Assembly: GCA_963771505.1 (NCBI GenBank) | Contig: CAVYTO010000002.1 | Location: forward strand, 248,001 to 312,000 | DNA from: JAJPHW01 sp963771505 | GTDB lineage: Bacteria > Acidobacteriota > Terriglobia > Terriglobales > Acidobacteriaceae | Direction of reading: 5' to 3' | Length of the DNA: 64,000 nucleotides | In this document: in pieces, positions 26,671 through 34,606 of the stretch | Position numbering within the stretch: the first letter of the stretch is position 1 | Layout of the letters: every line of letters starts with the position of its first letter | Position numbers and translations under genes: made by a program | Notes under the pieces: generated by a model | The model's input: the letters and a program-made list of their open reading frames with translations, nothing else | What the model was told of the DNA's origin: nothing | The model's database searches: none

Positions 26671-29256
26671 TTGGTGGATCTCCACACCGTGGACGCAAAA
26701 ATTAAAGAAAAGATGTCGGCGGCCGGCTCCTCAGGTGAAGCCGCCGGCGAGAGCGTCTATGAATTCCCCTGTTCGCTCGCGCAGCAGCGCTTTTGGCTGC
26801 TCGATCAGATCGAGCCGGGCCAGTCGAACCTGAATATCGCCGTACGCTGGCGGCTGAAAGGGCGTCTCGATGCCGCGATCGCAGCGCGCGCTTTCAATGC
26901 GATGGTGGCGCGGCATGAAGTCTTGCGCACAAGCTTTCGCGATTCCGACGGGGTGCCGCACCAGGTAGTGTGGCCCCACTTGGCGATTGACGTTCCGGTG
27001 GTCGATGCAAGTGGTTTACTCGAAGCCGAGCGCGAACGGAAAGCCGAAGAAGTCACGCTGCAAGTGGCGAAGGAACCTTTCGACCTTTCGCGGCCACCGC
27101 TATTGCGGATGACGGTGCTGCGGCTTGGCTCGGAAGAACATGTTGCGCTGGTAACCGTGCATCACTGCGTGGCCGATGGCTGGTCGATTGGCATCATGGC
27201 GCGCGAGTTGGGGGAGTTCTACGAACGGTTTTCGGGTAGCAAACTTTATCCGTTACCCGAATTGCCATTGCAGTATGCCGATTTTTCGGTATGGCAGCAG
27301 GACTGGCTGAAGAGCGGCGCGCTCGCTCCGCTGAGCGAGTATTGGAAGAAAAAACTTGCGGCCATGCGGCCGCTCGAAGTCGCGCCGGACTTTCCCCGTC
27401 CCGCGGTGCAAACGGGGAATGGGACGATTCTCTCCGGCCTCCTGCCGCGAGCGCTTACCGACGCGCTCAAAGATTTTAGCAACCGGCAATCGGTGACGCT
27501 GTATACGACCGCGCTCGCAGCTTTCAAGTTGATGCTCTGGCAGTGGACGGGCCAGACCGACGTGAGCGTGGGTACACAGGTGGCGGGTCGCAGCCGGGTC
27601 GAACTTGAGCCGCTTGTAGGCGTGTTCATTAATACGCTGGTGCTGCGCACGGAGGTCGACGCCCGGCTAAAGTTTTCCGATTGGTTGCGCCGGGTCGAGA
27701 CGACTGTGGGCGAAGCCATCGCGCACCAGGAAATGCCGTTTGAGCAACTGGTCGAAGCCCTGCGTCCGAAGCGCGACCGGTCGCGCGGACCGCTGTTCAA
27801 CATTAACTTCATCTATCAAAGAGCGTTCATTGAGAACCGCGAATTCGCCGGCGTGTCGCTGATCGACTTGCCGTCGCGCTCGCCGGGAGCGATTTATGAT
27901 TTGAACTTTTTCATGGTCGAGCGGATCGAAGGTTGGCGATGGTCTTGCGAGTACAACACCGATCTTTACCGACCGGAGACAGTGAAAGCGATGCTTGCGG
28001 CTTTTGAATGCTTGCTGCAAGCCATTGTGGAGAACCCGGAGCGGACAATGGCGGAATTTACGGTCGAGCGGACGTTGGCTGCGGGCGATGTGCGGGAAAT
28101 TTCCGCTGCCGCACTTCCTGCGTCAAAGGTCGCCAGATCGGGCGTTTCGCGCGCAGAAGTTCAAAAACAACTGACCCGAATCTGGCAAGAACTGCTCGAT
28201 GTGAATGCGGTCGACCCCGCGTCCGACTTTTTCGAATTGGGTGGCCATTCGTTGCTGGCCACGCGGATGCTCGCTCGCATCGACAAAGTTTTCGGCAAGA
28301 AGATTCCGCTGGCCGCGCTGTTTGCTTCGCCCACCATCCAATCGCTTACCGACTTGATTGCCGGAAAAGAGACCTCCGCATTTTCGCCTCACGCTGCCGC
28401 TCTCGCATTTGCAATCCCGGGCCTGGTGCCGGTTCAGCCGAAGGGGGCGCGTCCTGCGATTTTCTGTGTGCACGGCATTCCCAGCATGAAGTTGCTGGCG
28501 CGCGAACTGGGTGACGACCAACCGTTTTACCTGGTGCACTTGCCGGAACGCGCTGGCGAGCCCACGTACGACGTGGAAGCGATCGCGGCGGTCCATCTTA
28601 CGACCATCCGCAAGGCGCAGCCGCGTGGACCCTACTTTTTGACCGGGTGGTGCCGCGAAGGCCTGCTGGCGCTCGAAGTCGCGCATCAACTACAGGCAGC
28701 CAACCAAGAAGTCGCGCTGGTGACCATCTTCGATACCTGGATTCCGAAGTATCTTTCCCGCTTTTCTCCGCGTGAAGCTTTGCGGGCGCGCCGTCTGTTT
28801 GAAGTCGAGCGCGCGCTCTTGCATGTACGCAAGCTGCGGGAAATGGGAGCGGGTCAGGCGCTGCGCTATGTCTGGAACGAGGCTCGGCAGGTGTTGGGAG
28901 ACCGGATGCGCTACGCGCGCATGCACGTTTCTTACCGGCTGCACTCCGAGAAAAGCCGTCCCTCGCAGGACGAAGCGTTGTTTATAGCCGCTGGCCGCTA
29001 TGCGGCGAAGCCTTATGCCGGGCGTGTGCAACTTTTTCGTTCGGACAAGTACCGCACTTGGAAATACTGGGACCGCGCGCTCGGTTGGTCGGAGATGCTT
29101 CCCGCGCTCACGGTCGAGGAAATTGCCGGATATCACGACAGCATGCTGACCGGTTCGGAACTGCCGCGCATCGCCCGCGCGATCACCCAGGCGATGAACG
29201 AAACGATGGAACAAAACGAAAGCCGCAGCCAATCCCGCAGGGCCACAGGAAAATAG
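26671..29256 (+). CDS. NRPS termination protein C-T-TE without adenylation domain
   Basis: 861 residues from TTG 26671; GTG 26674 and ATG 26713 (after an A/G-rich stretch) are alternatives. Condensation about 28-470 (CSLAQQRFW; HHCVADGWS, His164/His165/Asp169; later VGVFINTLVLR). Carrier about 500-575 (ELGGHSLL, Ser527). Thioesterase about 590-855 (AIFCVHGIPS), with nucleophile motif GWCREG, so Cys661 stands where GxSxG enzymes have Ser. There is no A domain between C and T, so the last carrier must be charged in trans (for example by the A-T protein), or the C domain transfers the chain to another acceptor. It begins 20 nt after the PKS-NRPS stop and ends 13 nt before the hexapeptide acetyltransferase, which ties the line to the sugar genes. 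Confidence 0.92.
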   Translation: MVDLHTVDAKIKEKMSAAGSSGEAAGESVYEFPCSLAQQRFWLLDQIEPGQSNLNIAVRWRLKGRLDAAIAARAFNAMVARHEVLRTSFRDSDGVPHQVVWPHLAIDVPVVDASGLLEAERERKAEEVTLQVAKEPFDLSRPPLLRMTVLRLGSEEHVALVTVHHCVADGWSIGIMARELGEFYERFSGSKLYPLPELPLQYADFSVWQQDWLKSGALAPLSEYWKKKLAAMRPLEVAPDFPRPAVQTGNGTILSGLLPRALTDALKDFSNRQSVTLYTTALAAFKLMLWQWTGQTDVSVGTQVAGRSRVELEPLVGVFINTLVLRTEVDARLKFSDWLRRVETTVGEAIAHQEMPFEQLVEALRPKRDRSRGPLFNINFIYQRAFIENREFAGVSLIDLPSRSPGAIYDLNFFMVERIEGWRWSCEYNTDLYRPETVKAMLAAFECLLQAIVENPERTMAEFTVERTLAAGDVREISAAALPASKVARSGVSRAEVQKQLTRIWQELLDVNAVDPASDFFELGGHSLLATRMLARIDKVFGKKIPLAALFASPTIQSLTDLIAGKETSAFSPHAAALAFAIPGLVPVQPKGARPAIFCVHGIPSMKLLARELGDDQPFYLVHLPERAGEPTYDVEAIAAVHLTTIRKAQPRGPYFLTGWCREGLLALEVAHQLQAANQEVALVTIFDTWIPKYLSRFSPREALRARRLFEVERALLHVRKLREMGAGQALRYVWNEARQVLGDRMRYARMHVSYRLHSEKSRPSQDEALFIAAGRYAAKPYAGRVQLFRSDKYRTWKYWDRALGWSEMLPALTVEEIAGYHDSMLTGSELPRIARAITQAMNETMEQNESRSQSRRATGK

Positions 29257-29269
29257 GCAGACGAAAATT

Positions 29270-29779
29270 ATGACCGCTCCGAAACTTAGCGACCCACGCT
29301 TCAACGACCCGCAGCTTTCGATTGCCGCCGACGTCAAGTTAGGCAAAGACGTGAAACTTTCGAAATTCATCAACCTCTACGGCTGCGAAATTGGCGATGA
29401 GACGAAGGTTGGCGCGTTCGTCGAGATCCAGAAGAACGCCCGCGTCGGCAAGCGCTGCAAGATTTCCAGCCACACCTTCGTATGCGAGGGAGTAACCATC
29501 GAAGACGAAGTGTTCATCGGCCACAACGTGGCGTTCATCAACGATATCTATCCGCGGGCCACGGTCGTGGGCGGCGGCCTGCAGACCGAGAGCGACTGGC
29601 GGGTGGAGACGACGCTGGTAAAAAAGGGAGCGTCCATCGGTTCAGGCGCAACCATCCTGGCAAAAATCGTAATTGGCGAAAACGCCATCGTCGGAGCGGG
29701 CAGCGTGGTCACAAAAAATGTCGCGGCAAATACGGTAGTCGCGGGAAATCCGGCAAAGTTCCTCCGCACGCTCGGTTGA
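29270..29779 (+). CDS. Hexapeptide-repeat sugar N-acetyltransferase, WbpD/WlbB-like
   Basis: 169 residues of left-handed beta-helix with repeated isoleucine/valine hexads (IAADVKLGKDVKL, CEIGDETKVGAF, VTIEDEVFIGHNVAF, GASIGSGATIL, ENAIVGAGSVVTKNV) and the closing VVAGNPAKFLR. The motif GHNVAFINDIYPRA and the short external loop are typical of UDP-2-acetamido-3-amino-glucuronate 3-N-acetyltransferases (WbpD, WlbB). The PLP aminotransferase that would make its substrate follows at 29848. It should act in the cytoplasm on a nucleotide-linked 3-amino sugar. A different acyl donor cannot be excluded. Spacing to the upstream thioesterase gene is 13 nt, so the two are probably co-transcribed. Confidence 0.87.
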   Translation: MTAPKLSDPRFNDPQLSIAADVKLGKDVKLSKFINLYGCEIGDETKVGAFVEIQKNARVGKRCKISSHTFVCEGVTIEDEVFIGHNVAFINDIYPRATVVGGGLQTESDWRVETTLVKKGASIGSGATILAKIVIGENAIVGAGSVVTKNVAANTVVAGNPAKFLRTLG

Positions 29780-29847
29780 ATCCTTCGGTTACTCCCGTCA
29801 TTTTATCTTCACGCTTACTTCGACGAAAATTCAAAAGGACAAATCTT

Positions 29848-31077
29848 ATGACAGCAGCCGCGATTCCATTTCTTGATTTAGTCACCCCGCACAAAGAACT
29901 CGAAGCCGAGTTAGTGGACGCTTTCCGTTCGACGTTAGCGACGGCGGGATTTATCGGCGGACCGCGCGTCGAGGAATTCGAGTCCGCTTTCGCCCAATTT
30001 TGCGAAACCTCGCACTGCGCCGGTGTAGGCAGCGGCACCGACGCGCTACGTTTTGCCTTGACCGCGGTGGGCGTCGTTCCGGGAGACATTGTCGTCACCG
30101 TTCCGCATACCTTTATCGCCACGACAGAAGCGATCTCCCAGGCGGGAGCGCTCGCGGAATTCGTCGATGTCGATGAGTGGACTTACAACATGGATCCGGC
30201 GAAGCTCGAGGAATATCTCCGCAAGAAATGCACAAGAGATGCCGACGGCGTTCTGCGCAACCGTACCAACGGGAAGCGGGTGCGGGCGGTCGTCCCCGTC
30301 CATCTTTATGGGCAGATGGCGGATATGGACGCCATCCTGAAACTGGCCGACGAGTATGGTCTCGAAGTGGTCGAGGACGCATGCCAGGCGCATGGCGCGG
30401 AATACCATTCCGCGCGCGAGAAGCGCTGGTGTAAGGCGGGATCGATGGGGAAGGCGGCGGCTTTCAGCTTTTATCCGGGGAAAAATCTTGGCGCCTGCGG
30501 CGAAGCCGGAGCAGTTACCACCAACGACGCCCAAGTGGCGCGAACGGTGAAAGTGTTGCGCGACCACGGCCAGGCGCAAAAGTATTATCACGAAATCGAA
30601 GGCTACAACGGCCGGCTGGATGCGATGCAGGCCTGGTTTTTGTCGATCAAATTGAAGCACCTGGCGGATTGGAACCTCAAGCGCCGCGAGCGCGCGTCCA
30701 CCTACCACGAGCTGTTCGGCGAAGCCAAAGGCATCGTGCTTCCGGTTGAAGCCAAATATTCGCGAGCGGTTTATCACTTGTACGTCATACGAGTGGCCGA
30801 CCGGGAACAGTTGCGGGTGGCGTTGACTGCGGCAGGAATTGGCGTGGGCATTCACTATCCGGTGCCGCTGCACTTGCAGGACGCCTACCGCAATCTGGGC
30901 TACAAGGCCGGAGACTTTCCCGTGACCGAGCGGGTGGCCGCGCAGATCCTTTCGTTGCCCATGTTTCCCGGTCTCCTGCGCGAACAGCAGGAACTGGTAG
31001 TCGCCCACACGCTGGCGGAAGTTAAAAAAGGCGCTCGGGTGGAGATTCCGCTGGCGGCGCGTCCGGTACACGCCTGA
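29848..31077 (+). CDS. DegT/DnrJ/EryC1/StrS sugar aminotransferase, WbpE-like
   Basis: 409 residues from ATG 29848 with AAAAGGA upstream; the open frame extends back to 29482 inside the acetyltransferase gene and is not used. Motifs: PFLDLVTPHKEL at the N-terminus, GVGSGTDALRFAL, VPVHLYGQMADMD, VEDACQAHGAEY, SFYPGKNLGACGEAG (PLP Lys212) and GYNGRLDAMQAWFL. It is a PLP-dependent transaminase acting on a keto sugar nucleotide. Next to the WbpD-like gene and downstream of a WbpB-like gene, it most simply aminates C3 of UDP-2-acetamido-3-keto-glucuronate. A 257-nt gap follows before the beta-helix gene. Confidence 0.9.
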   Translation: MTAAAIPFLDLVTPHKELEAELVDAFRSTLATAGFIGGPRVEEFESAFAQFCETSHCAGVGSGTDALRFALTAVGVVPGDIVVTVPHTFIATTEAISQAGALAEFVDVDEWTYNMDPAKLEEYLRKKCTRDADGVLRNRTNGKRVRAVVPVHLYGQMADMDAILKLADEYGLEVVEDACQAHGAEYHSAREKRWCKAGSMGKAAAFSFYPGKNLGACGEAGAVTTNDAQVARTVKVLRDHGQAQKYYHEIEGYNGRLDAMQAWFLSIKLKHLADWNLKRRERASTYHELFGEAKGIVLPVEAKYSRAVYHLYVIRVADREQLRVALTAAGIGVGIHYPVPLHLQDAYRNLGYKAGDFPVTERVAAQILSLPMFPGLLREQQELVVAHTLAEVKKGARVEIPLAARPVHA

Positions 31078-31334
31078 GCCAGAACTCGTCTGCTTACTTA
31101 CTTGAGAACCTAAAGACCCATGCCTATACGAGAGCGAATCGGCTGCACTTGTGTGCCAAAGGACATCGAGGGCATGTCCACTAGAGACCTAGCCAACCGT
31201 AACCCCAAGCAATCACAATGAAATCGCAGCCCAGCAAACCGGGCAACGGACGCGGCGCGAGCAGGCTCGCGTCGAGCCTTGCCGCGGATTTTGCGGAAAA
31301 TTCAACTGCATGCAGCTCGCCCCCGGAGGAATGC

Positions 31335-33077
31335 ATGATCGCATTGCGCACGTTTCTTTTGAGCCTGACCGCGGCCCTGATTTTATCCGCCGCCGCTTTC
31401 GGTTCGGCCCCAAACATTTACATTACTCAGAACGGAAGCCCAAGCGGCAACTGCCAGTCCGGAGTCCAGAATCCGGCGTTCTTCAATAACGCCGCCAATT
31501 GGGGCAGTGCGCCGGGCCAAATCGGACCAGGAACGTCGGTGCTATTGTGCGGAACGTTTACGGTAAAGGCCGGGACCGCGGGATTCACGGTGCTCGGAAG
31601 CGGATCGAGCGCCAGTCCGGTCACACTCGTGCTTGATGCCAACGCCGTCATCCAGTCGACTTACCTCGGAGCGTCGGACCCGTTCTCGTCATCCTGTAGC
31701 CCCGCATCGAGTTGTCTCGCAGGCATCGTAGTTTATAAGCAAAACTACGTGACCATCGACGGCGGAAGCAACGGCATCATCCAGAACACCGCAAACGGCA
31801 CGAACTTAGCCAACCACCAGATCAGCACCGGCGTCTACGTGCAGGGAGACCACATTATCGTCCGCAACCTCACGATCAGTAACATTTACCAAAACGCGGG
31901 AAGCTCGCCATCGGCGTCCGATATCAACGGCGCCGGTACCTCTGACATCCGCGTGGACAACGACTCCACCAACATAGCGATATACAACAACACACTTAAC
32001 GACTCGCGCACCGGTATTTCGTCGAGCACCAGCGGGACAACCGGGGCAGCCAACTGTCCAGCGCCGAGCGGAGTAGCGGGAATCACCACCGCCACGTTGC
32101 CACCCCCGACCGGGAACTGGGGCATCTGCTACTACAACAACTCGATCTCAGATCACTCCTGGCAGATTTTGGCAAACGGGCAAGGCACGGTCAACTTTTT
32201 CGAGAATGAAATCGGCGATATTGGCGGCACTCCGGGATGGTTGAATTGGCAGTTCCCCATAAACGCCTACCATCAGGATGGCATCTTCATCTGGGGCACC
32301 ACCGGCAACGAGGTCATCACCGCGAATGTGTACAACAACAGTATTCACGGAGATCTGGGGCAGGGCAGTCCTTCCGGCCTGATTTACTGCGCGTCTGCAG
32401 AAGACGGAGTCAGCGGCTGCGCCTTGACGGCCATGAACAACTTGATCGTGCAAACGGGCTCGACGCAGTGGCCGAACGATGCGGTAAACGATCAACTGAT
32501 CGCGGTTGACCTCGGCTCCCAGTCCGGTACCATGGGACCGATCAATCTTTATAACAACACCTTCGTGGACGGAGCCTACTCGATCGAGATCTATACGACT
32601 GGCGGAAGAGACGCTGTCTTCGGGCTGCGCAATAATATATTTTTGAATTCTGGCACTTACCTGAATCAAACGAACCAAGGGTCGCCCATCCGCAGCCTCT
32701 CGGCGACCGACAACGTGTACTATAGCGCGAGCCCGAACCCTTACAATCCGTGGTCGTACAACGGAGCGCCGATTGCGAGTCTCGCGGCATGGCAGGCGGC
32801 GTGTCATTGCGATGCTAGCCCTACGGCGGTGACGAATCCTAATTTGCTTAGCGACTATACCCTGCCGCCGGGCTCGCCGGCGATCGGCCGGGGAGCAAAT
32901 CTGAATGGCCTCAATCTCTCAGTGCTCGATGCGGACAAAAACGCGCTCACGCGTGGAACGCCGGATTGTATCCCAGCGATAGGCTCACTGGGATGCTGGG
33001 ACGTGGGAGCATATCAGGCCGGTGGCTCTGCAGCGAAGCCGGGGCCGCCAACCGACCTTGCCGCCACGGTGCAGTAG
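31335..33077 (+). CDS. Secreted right-handed parallel beta-helix protein
   Basis: 580 residues from ATG 31335, chosen because GGAGGA ends 4 nt upstream and a clear signal peptide follows (TFLLSLTAALILSAAAFGSA). The mature part is Asn/Gly/Ser-rich with many short strands of the pectate-lyase type (YVTIDGGSNGIIQN, YVQGDHIIVRNLTISN, STNIAIYNNTL, NVYNNSIHGD, INLYNNTFVDG). The C-terminus has DVGAYQAG, frequent at the end of such secreted helices. I see no unambiguous catalytic triad. In an EPS locus it may be a polysaccharide lyase or epimerase, or a surface binding protein. Multiple Cys pairs suggest periplasmic or extracellular disulfides. Confidence 0.72.
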   Translation: MIALRTFLLSLTAALILSAAAFGSAPNIYITQNGSPSGNCQSGVQNPAFFNNAANWGSAPGQIGPGTSVLLCGTFTVKAGTAGFTVLGSGSSASPVTLVLDANAVIQSTYLGASDPFSSSCSPASSCLAGIVVYKQNYVTIDGGSNGIIQNTANGTNLANHQISTGVYVQGDHIIVRNLTISNIYQNAGSSPSASDINGAGTSDIRVDNDSTNIAIYNNTLNDSRTGISSSTSGTTGAANCPAPSGVAGITTATLPPPTGNWGICYYNNSISDHSWQILANGQGTVNFFENEIGDIGGTPGWLNWQFPINAYHQDGIFIWGTTGNEVITANVYNNSIHGDLGQGSPSGLIYCASAEDGVSGCALTAMNNLIVQTGSTQWPNDAVNDQLIAVDLGSQSGTMGPINLYNNTFVDGAYSIEIYTTGGRDAVFGLRNNIFLNSGTYLNQTNQGSPIRSLSATDNVYYSASPNPYNPWSYNGAPIASLAAWQAACHCDASPTAVTNPNLLSDYTLPPGSPAIGRGANLNGLNLSVLDADKNALTRGTPDCIPAIGSLGCWDVGAYQAGGSAAKPGPPTDLAATVQ

Positions 33078-33142
33078 GCAGATTGTCCCGCTAAAGCAGC
33101 CGCCGTTCCAGAGCGACATCGGCCTGCGTTCGTTATTACTCA

Positions 33143-34564
33143 ATGAAATTACTAGTTGTTATAGCCAACTACGGCACCGGCAATGACCAGTACCTGTCGC
33201 GCGTGCTTGCCGAGTACCAGAACATGGAGTTCGACAGCCAGATCGTCGTGACCACGAACCTTGCCAAGAAACTGGACGGCAAAGTAGAGGTGATTACCGG
33301 GTTGCCGGCAAAAAACCCAAAATCGCTACCGTTTGCTCACAAGCGGATCTTTGCTGAGCGATTGGAGGCTTACGACCTGTTTTTGTATGCGGAAGATGAC
33401 ATCCTGATTACGCAGCGTAATCTGCATGCTTACCTGCGTGCATCCCAGGTCCTTCCGCCGGACCGCCTGGCGAGCTTTTTCCGCACGGAATCGGACGCGA
33501 GCGGCAAGCTTTACTTTCCAGACGTACACAAGCACTACCATTGGGATGCCGCTTCAGTCGAGCGCCATGGCGGAGAGACGTTTGCCAGCTTCACGAACGA
33601 GCACGCGGGATGCTATGCGCTCGAGCGGGAGCAGTTGCGACGAGCCATTTCTTCCGGGGGATTTCTGCTCCCTCCGCGTGAAGGCAAGTACGCCATGCTG
33701 GAGACGGCGGCCACCGATATCTATACCAACTGCGGATTCCGGAAGCTGATCTCTATTTCCCGGTTCCAGGACTTTTTGGTGCCGCATTTGTCGAACAAAT
33801 ATGCGGGCAAGGGAGTTGTGGCGGCGGACGAGTTCTTTCGCCAAGTTGACGCCATGGATCGGATCAGCCCTGATACACCAGCTCGAAAACCTTTGGTTTC
33901 GGTGGAGACCGGCATTTATCATCAACACTGGTCGAAGAGCTATTACGAACCTTGTCAGGACCGCTTGGTGGCGCTTGTGCCGCAGGAAGCCAAATCCGTT
34001 CTTTCGATCGGCTGCGGTTGGGGCATGACCGAAAAGCGCTTGATCGAGCAGGGAAAGCGGGTCAAAGCCATCGCTATCGACCCGATTATTGCGGTGAGCG
34101 CGAGAGGCCGGGGAGTTGATGTCATCCCGGAAGATGTGGAAAAGTTCTGCGAAACTCTGTCACGTGAGCGCTTTGACTGTTTGCTTCTCTCAAACATTTT
34201 GCATCTGGCTCCTGATCCGGAAAAGTTTTTGTGTTCGCTACTCGACTGCCTGGCCCCAGGAGGCTCGGTGGTCGCGAGCGCTCCGAACCTGTCTTGGCCG
34301 CGGCGCGTATCGAGGGGTTATCGATTGCGCGGACAGGTCCCGAATCCTGCTGGCTACAAGGCGAGCGGAATGCACAACGCAAACGGCTCGGCTTTACGCC
34401 GATGGTTCCGCGCGGCGGGCCTGATGCCCATGGACACTAGTTACGATGGCCACCCCGAAAATCCTGGCACCAGAGGAAGTAGGTTCTCTTTCGCCAAGCC
34501 AGTGGTCGCTGCGCAGGTTTATCTTCGTGGCATCGCAGCCGGCTCGCATCCGTCCAAAGGTTAA
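33143..34564 (+). CDS. Glycosyltransferase-like/SAM methyltransferase fusion
   Basis: 473 residues. The first about 260 look like a GT-A-type glycosyltransferase: LLVVIANYGTGND, then AYDLFLYAEDDILIT with an acidic metal-type motif, and CYALEREQL. From about 285 a class I methyltransferase begins (VLSIGCGWGMTEKRLIEQGKRVKAIAIDP is motif I; RFDCLLLSNILHLAPDPEKFL is motif IV/V; LAPGGSVVASAPN). The join lies within one uninterrupted frame. The likely role is to add and then O-methylate a sugar, or to modify the growing repeat unit. The N-terminal family is my reading from motifs and is less certain than the methyltransferase. Confidence 0.72.
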   Translation: MKLLVVIANYGTGNDQYLSRVLAEYQNMEFDSQIVVTTNLAKKLDGKVEVITGLPAKNPKSLPFAHKRIFAERLEAYDLFLYAEDDILITQRNLHAYLRASQVLPPDRLASFFRTESDASGKLYFPDVHKHYHWDAASVERHGGETFASFTNEHAGCYALEREQLRRAISSGGFLLPPREGKYAMLETAATDIYTNCGFRKLISISRFQDFLVPHLSNKYAGKGVVAADEFFRQVDAMDRISPDTPARKPLVSVETGIYHQHWSKSYYEPCQDRLVALVPQEAKSVLSIGCGWGMTEKRLIEQGKRVKAIAIDPIIAVSARGRGVDVIPEDVEKFCETLSRERFDCLLLSNILHLAPDPEKFLCSLLDCLAPGGSVVASAPNLSWPRRVSRGYRLRGQVPNPAGYKASGMHNANGSALRRWFRAAGLMPMDTSYDGHPENPGTRGSRFSFAKPVVAAQVYLRGIAAGSHPSKG

Positions 34565-34606
34565 TCTCATATCAACCCCAATCGTTTTTCACTCTGAAAT
34601 CATCCG

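Noticed and set aside
31218..31334. N-terminal extension of the beta-helix protein frame
   Set aside because: ATG 31335 has GGAGGA in front and is followed directly by a signal peptide; an extension would bury it.
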